9,159 bases of DNA from SMXQ01 sp033720855 (GTDB lineage: Bacteria > Pseudomonadota > Alphaproteobacteria > SMXQ01). Position numbers and translations under genes: made by a program. Below the pieces are notes generated by a model. It had not been told where the DNA came from. It worked only from the letters and a program-made list of their open reading frames with translations, and did not search any database. This document shows, one piece after another, positions 6,098 through 9,159 of the stretch (the stretch's first letter is position 1; every line of letters begins with the position of its first letter). The stretch spans positions 1 to 9,159 of the forward strand of contig JAWWBR010000134.1 in assembly GCA_033720855.1 (NCBI GenBank). Reading direction: 5' to 3'.

Positions 6098-7083
6098 GAC
6101 GCCTGGTCATGACAGTTGCGGCTTTTACCGCGGCCCTCAGCTTGGGCGCGCTTAGTGGCAACGCGCAGAAATCAGAGCGAGTTTGGCGCATCGGGATTCT
6201 GCTTAGCGGCACACCGAATACCCATGGGCATTACGTTACTTGGCTCCAGAACGGGCTAAGAAATCACGGTTACGCCAATGGAAACGACTATGTTTTTGTC
6301 CATCGGTGGGCCATGGGGAAACGCAAGCGGCTCCCTGCACTGGCAAAGGAACTCGTGCAGGAAAATGTCGACGTGATCATTGTAAACGGTGGGTCATCTG
6401 TCAGGGCGGCAGGTACAGCAACCCGGAGAATCCCCATCGTCGTTGGGACTGCAGGAGGACTCGGAAGACGATACGGGTTGGTTTCGAGCTTGGCCAAACC
6501 GGGCGGCAACGTGACGGGATCGACGTTTTACAATTTGCCCGATTTGAGCGCCAAACGGCTCGCCCTGCTGAACGAGGCGGTGCCAAAGCTCAAAAGCGTC
6601 GCCTTCCTTTTCTATCCTTTGAAACGAGCGCGAGCGGAACTGAAAAAACTGAAAAAGGTCGCGATACAAAGGGGGATTAAAATCCTGCCCCTGGAGGTTG
6701 GGAACCTCTCGGAAATCGAGCGTGCGTTCGCATCCATGGCAAACGGGAAAGCCGATGCCGTGATGATCAACGTCAGTTACCTCACCACTCTGCATCGAGA
6801 CCGTCTTGTCGCGCGCGCCCGTGACATGAAACTCCCTAGTATGTGCGAACAATGGGCCTTCGTGGAATCCGGATGCCTGATGTCTTACAGCGCGGACCGC
6901 AAGCACATGATGACCCGAGCCGCGTACTTTATCGACAGGATCTTGAAAGGTGCGAACCCCGGTGACCTGCCAGTTGAGAGGTCCGATAAATATAAGTTGG
7001 GTATCAATCTGAAAACAGCGAAACACCTCGGCATTTCATTGCCGCCCTCAACCCTTCTCCGCGCCGACGAGGTGATCGAATGA
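6094..7083 (+). CDS. ABC_sub_bind periplasmic binding protein 6 (type A)
   Basis: A 329-residue protein. The signal peptide is cut after Ala24 (GNA before QK). WRIGILL (31-37), SGTPNTHGHY (38-47), YVFVHRW (66-72), GGLG (121-124) and AKPGGNVTG pair it with gene 5. The usual SYG is SYS (264-266), followed by ADRK. Cys251 and Cys261 are the only cysteines. Lysine and arginine are dense at 178-190 (RARAELKKLKKVA), in the region linking the two lobes. By eye its codons use more A/T at third positions than gene 8, so the two may differ in age or origin. No frameshift or stop; tail STLLRADEVIE. Confidence 0.95.
   Translation: MRRLVMTVAAFTAALSLGALSGNAQKSERVWRIGILLSGTPNTHGHYVTWLQNGLRNHGYANGNDYVFVHRWAMGKRKRLPALAKELVQENVDVIIVNGGSSVRAAGTATRRIPIVVGTAGGLGRRYGLVSSLAKPGGNVTGSTFYNLPDLSAKRLALLNEAVPKLKSVAFLFYPLKRARAELKKLKKVAIQRGIKILPLEVGNLSEIERAFASMANGKADAVMINVSYLTTLHRDRLVARARDMKLPSMCEQWAFVESGCLMSYSADRKHMMTRAAYFIDRILKGANPGDLPVERSDKYKLGINLKTAKHLGISLPPSTLLRADEVIE
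7069..7077 (+). promoter_or_regulatory. Embedded Shine-Dalgarno, junction 6 to 7
   Basis: GAGGTGATC, 11 bases before the ATG at 7080, within 7054-7091, the exact second copy of the 38-bp repeat at 6068-6105. Confidence 0.85.
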
Positions 7084-8075
7084 GACGCCTGATCATAATC
7101 GTTGTGGCCTTTGCGATCCTTGCGTTGGTTCTGCCAGCCCATGCACAACAGTCAGGGAGGCCAACACGCATAGGGATTTTGGGCAGCGCCCCTCCGTTAC
7201 CCCAGATGCTGGCTGGGTTTCGCGAAGGCATGGCCGAACGCGGCCACGTCGAGGGCAAGACATACATCATTATTCCGGCCTGGAGAAAGCCCGGTGGCAA
7301 GCCTAAGAAAACATCCGTGCTCGCCAGGGAACTGGTGGCCAAGGGCGTCGATGTGATCGTTACCACAGGCTCCAACCGAGCGCGCGCAGCCCGCCGGGCG
7401 GCGCCTTCGGTTCCCATCGTGTTGGGAACCAGCGCCGATCCCGTGCAGGCGGGGTTGGTCCAATCCTTGGCGCGGCCGGGCGGCAATATCACCGGCATGT
7501 CCGCCGGCGCGGCGGACTCCGTGCTGAAGCGGATGGAAATCCTGAAACTCTTGGTTCCGGGCCTGAAACGGGTCGGTGTTATTCACGCGCGGCCGACCCG
7601 GCCTGGACGAACCAGTTTCATGATGTGGTCGGTGGCCAACAAACGAGCGGCTAAAACCCTTGGAATCGAGGTCGTCAGGTTCCACCCTCTAAAAAAGGAA
7701 AGCTTCGATGACTTGTTAACGCGGATAAAGGCTGCCGGGGTCAGTGCTGTGACTGTACGGTCGACACCTTTGTTTACGGACGCCGATCGGCGGGAGCTGG
7801 CGCAGGGCGCACTCAAAGCAAAGCTTCCAACCGCATCTACTCTGACGCAGATGGCGCAAATGGGAGCCCTCATCTCCCTCGGACCCGATCGCCGCTGGCT
7901 GTTGCGCCGGGCGGCGGCCTATGTGGACTTGATCCTGAAGGGTGCCAAGCCCGCCGATCTGCCGGTGGAAAGGCCGGCGAAGTTCAAGCTGGCGGTCAAC
8001 CTGAAAACAGCCAAGGCGCTCGGCATCAAGGTCCCCAATTCTTTGCTTCTCCGCGCCGACGAGGTGATCCAGTGA
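7080..8075 (+). CDS. ABC_sub_bind periplasmic binding protein 7 (type B)
   Basis: A 331-residue protein. The signal peptide has a very hydrophobic core (4-18) and a likely cut after Ala22 (AHA before QQ). RIGIL (30-34), PPLPQMLAGFREGMAERGH (38-56), IPAWRKPGGKPKK (65-77) and SLGPDRRWL (266-274) tie it to gene 3. ARPGGNITG is at 131-139; the 'DPVG' motif is DPVQ (120-123). The paired signature of SLG plus DRRW occurs only here and in gene 3. The mature protein has no cysteines. A 27-bp stretch near the 3' end (8010-8036) matches gene 4 exactly (5049-5075), so the type B genes share DNA as well as protein features. Ends DEVIQ. The next gene overlaps with GTGA rather than ATGA. Confidence 0.95.
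   Translation: MRRLIIIVVAFAILALVLPAHAQQSGRPTRIGILGSAPPLPQMLAGFREGMAERGHVEGKTYIIIPAWRKPGGKPKKTSVLARELVAKGVDVIVTTGSNRARAARRAAPSVPIVLGTSADPVQAGLVQSLARPGGNITGMSAGAADSVLKRMEILKLLVPGLKRVGVIHARPTRPGRTSFMMWSVANKRAAKTLGIEVVRFHPLKKESFDDLLTRIKAAGVSAVTVRSTPLFTDADRRELAQGALKAKLPTASTLTQMAQMGALISLGPDRRWLLRRAAAYVDLILKGAKPADLPVERPAKFKLAVNLKTAKALGIKVPNSLLLRADEVIQ
8061..8069 (+). promoter_or_regulatory. Embedded Shine-Dalgarno, junction 7 to 8
   Basis: GAGGTGATC, 11 bases before the GTG at 8072. This is the first junction with a GTG start; the overlap is GTGA. Confidence 0.85.
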
Positions 8076-9055
8076 AACGCGCCACGGCTATCATCTTGGC
8101 GGGACTCCTCAGTCTGTTGCTCGCCCCACCTGCCGCCTGGGCCGAACAGGCGGGCAAGGTCTGGCGTATCGGCTACCTGTCGGCCGCCACCGCCGCGCGG
8201 GACAAGGACATGGTCGCGGCGTTCCGCGAGGGGCTTCGCGATCTCGGTTATGCCATCGGCAAGAACATCATCATCGAGGAGCGCTACGCGGCGGGAAAAT
8301 ACAGGAAATTGCCCGGCCTGGCCGCGGCCCTGGTTGCCGCCAATGTGGATGTCATGGTGGCAGCGGGGCCGGCCGCAGGATACGCCAAGAATTCCAGTGC
8401 CACCATTCCGATCGTGATCCGCACCGCCGATCCCGTGGGCAAGGGCCTGGTCGAGAGCTTCACCCGACCCGGCGGCAACGTCACGGGCCTCTCGACCTTC
8501 AGCGCCAATCTGGTGGTGAAGCGCCTCGAGCTTCTCAAGGAGGCCGTGCCGGCCGCATCGCGCATCGCCGTCCTGTGGTACCCGAGGCGCGGCAGTTCGC
8601 ACCCGCTGCAGCTCACTAATCTCGAGGCCGCCGCGCCCGGACTCGGTGTGCTGCTCCTGCCGGTGGCGATCAAGAGCGCGACAGACTTCTCGCGTGTCTT
8701 CTCTGAAATCGAAGGGAAGAAGCCGGAGGCGCTCATCGTCTTCGCTGCGGGCATGTTCGAGGCCCGGCGCAAGCGCATCATCGACTTCACCCGGCGAGCC
8801 AAGCTCCCGGCGATCTTCGCCTACGGCCACTGGGCCGCTGACGGCGGCCTGATGTCCTACGGCATCAACATGCCCGCCCTCTATCGGCGGATGGCATCCT
8901 ATGTCGCCAAGGTGCTGAAGGGTGCCAAGCCGGCCGACCTTCCCATCGAGCAGCCCGCCAAATTCACCCTGACGGTGAACCTGAAGACCGCGCGGACTTT
9001 AGGTATTAAAATTCCGCGATCGATCCTCCTGCGTGCGGACGAGGTGATCGAGTGA
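8072..9055 (+). CDS. ABC_sub_bind periplasmic binding protein 8 (type C)
   Basis: A 327-residue protein with a GTG start. The signal peptide (MKR, core 7-18) has a likely cut after Ala24 (AWA before EQ). VWRIGYLSAAT (30-40), FREGLRDLGY (51-60), GKNIIIEERYA (63-73), DPVGKGLVESF (120-130), RPGGNVTGLS (132-141), KRLELLKEAVP (150-160), GGLMSYGIN (258-266) and LPIEQPAKF (290-298) follow the familiar pattern of this family closely, so of the eight it is the most typical. Third codon positions look more GC-rich than in gene 6. It has no cysteines. It closes the array, but its tail keeps the embedded ribosome site, here serving a gene of a different family at 9052. That arrangement suggests gene 8 and the following membrane protein are made together and may act together. 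Confidence 0.95.
   Translation: MKRATAIILAGLLSLLLAPPAAWAEQAGKVWRIGYLSAATAARDKDMVAAFREGLRDLGYAIGKNIIIEERYAAGKYRKLPGLAAALVAANVDVMVAAGPAAGYAKNSSATIPIVIRTADPVGKGLVESFTRPGGNVTGLSTFSANLVVKRLELLKEAVPAASRIAVLWYPRRGSSHPLQLTNLEAAAPGLGVLLLPVAIKSATDFSRVFSEIEGKKPEALIVFAAGMFEARRKRIIDFTRRAKLPAIFAYGHWAADGGLMSYGINMPALYRRMASYVAKVLKGAKPADLPIEQPAKFTLTVNLKTARTLGIKIPRSILLRADEVIE
9041..9049 (+). promoter_or_regulatory. Embedded Shine-Dalgarno, junction 8 to the membrane protein
   Basis: GAGGTGATC, 11 bases before the GTG at 9052. The same coupling device links the last binding protein to an unrelated gene, which places that gene in the operon. Confidence 0.8.
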
Positions 9056-9159
9056 ACGGGGAAAGCAAAATCCAATCCTTGGACCAGGCCGGCGGCCCGT
9101 TGCGGGGGCGGCTGTTCCGCAAGTTCGCCATCATGTTCGTCGGCCTCGTCGGCAGCGTG
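9052..9159 (+). CDS. N-terminus of a probable membrane-bound signalling protein (partial)
   Basis: An open frame from a GTG overlapping the previous stop (GTGA) to the window edge; 36 residues are visible. A polar start (NGESKIQSLDQAGG) is followed by LRGRLFRKF (17-25) and then a hydrophobic segment (AIMFVGLVGSV, 26-36) that continues out of view. A basic RGRLFRK stretch directly before a first membrane span is, from memory, typical of Rhizobiales sensor histidine kinases or nucleotide cyclases that have a periplasmic sensor domain and HAMP linker. A permease or other membrane protein cannot be excluded with so little sequence. No cleavage site is visible, so it reads as a membrane anchor rather than a secreted protein, which separates it from the eight genes before it. 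Confidence 0.65.
   Translation, partial: MNGESKIQSLDQAGGPLRGRLFRKFAIMFVGLVGSV

Larger units (their letters stand above)
1161..9055 (+). repeat. Tandem array of eight paralogous binding-protein genes
   Basis: Eight complete paralogs lie head to tail with start-to-start distances of 986, 986, 998, 980, 983, 986, 992 and 980 bases (the last to the start of the ninth gene). Every junction is a four-base overlap. Conservation is strongest in the PGGN(I/V)TG segment and in the last 50 or so codons (A-K/N-P-G/A-D/E-LP, then NLKTAK-type, then LLRADEVI). Exact DNA repeats are concentrated at the junctions: the same 24-mer occurs at 2121-2144, 6068-6091, 7054-7077 and 8046-8069. The array looks like serial gene duplication followed by divergence, with junctions kept alike by selection, recombination or both. 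Confidence 0.9.

Noticed and set aside
7919..8830. Long open frame on the minus strand (303 codons) across genes 7 and 8
   Set aside because: An antisense shadow of high-GC coding sequence: low-complexity Arg/Gly/His-rich product, no recognisable domain, and fully covered by two well-supported plus-strand genes.
2121..9055. Junction repeats as a CRISPR-like or IS-related array
   Set aside because: Spacing is about 986 bases, the intervals are coding genes, and there are no terminal inverted repeats or transposase.

Overview
The window is dominated by one structure: eight consecutive plus-strand genes (1161-9055) that each encode a secreted substrate-binding protein of the ABC_sub_bind family (PF04392/COG2984). 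All are 327-333 residues long and each overlaps the next by exactly four bases (ATGA or GTGA). No ATPase or permease gene is visible. The last gene overlaps the start of a ninth gene (9052 to the window edge), whose N-terminus (basic cytoplasmic stretch, then a membrane segment) looks like the start of a membrane-bound signalling protein rather than a permease. High GC, the ABC_sub_bind expansion and the intergenic palindromes suggest an alphaproteobacterium, perhaps Bradyrhizobium-like. This is inference from style; no rRNA or marker gene is present.

Layout: 5-265 (+) is an unrecognised short ORF that may be the tail of a longer gene. 440-733 (-) is a small ABM-like dimeric alpha/beta-barrel protein, convergent with the first ORF. 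The two gaps around it (266-439 and 734-1018) each hold one copy of a 28-bp palindrome with the same 10-8-10 architecture. 1019-1138 (+) is a probable 39-residue single-span membrane peptide just upstream of the array. The eight-gene array follows with a start-to-start pitch of 980-998 bases, then the partial gene.

The paralogs fall into three sequence types in the order A C B B A A B C (genes 1 to 8). Type A (1, 5, 6) carries the only mature-protein cysteines in the array, a CX9C pair just before the 'SYG' region. Type B (3, 4, 7) has a PPxPQ-type N-terminal motif and an I/V-P-G/A-W motif. Type C (2, 8) is closest to the usual family pattern. At every junction the conserved C-terminal residues DEVI are encoded by GAG-GTG-ATY, which is also an 8-9 base match to the anti-Shine-Dalgarno end of 16S rRNA, always 11 bases before the next start. 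The protein tail therefore doubles as the ribosome-binding site of the next gene.

Working hypothesis: one translationally coupled transcript makes a set of periplasmic binding proteins with different ligands, feeding either a transporter encoded elsewhere or the membrane protein that begins at 9052. The second option, a multi-ligand periplasmic sensing array, would be the novel system here, but it depends on sequence beyond the window.
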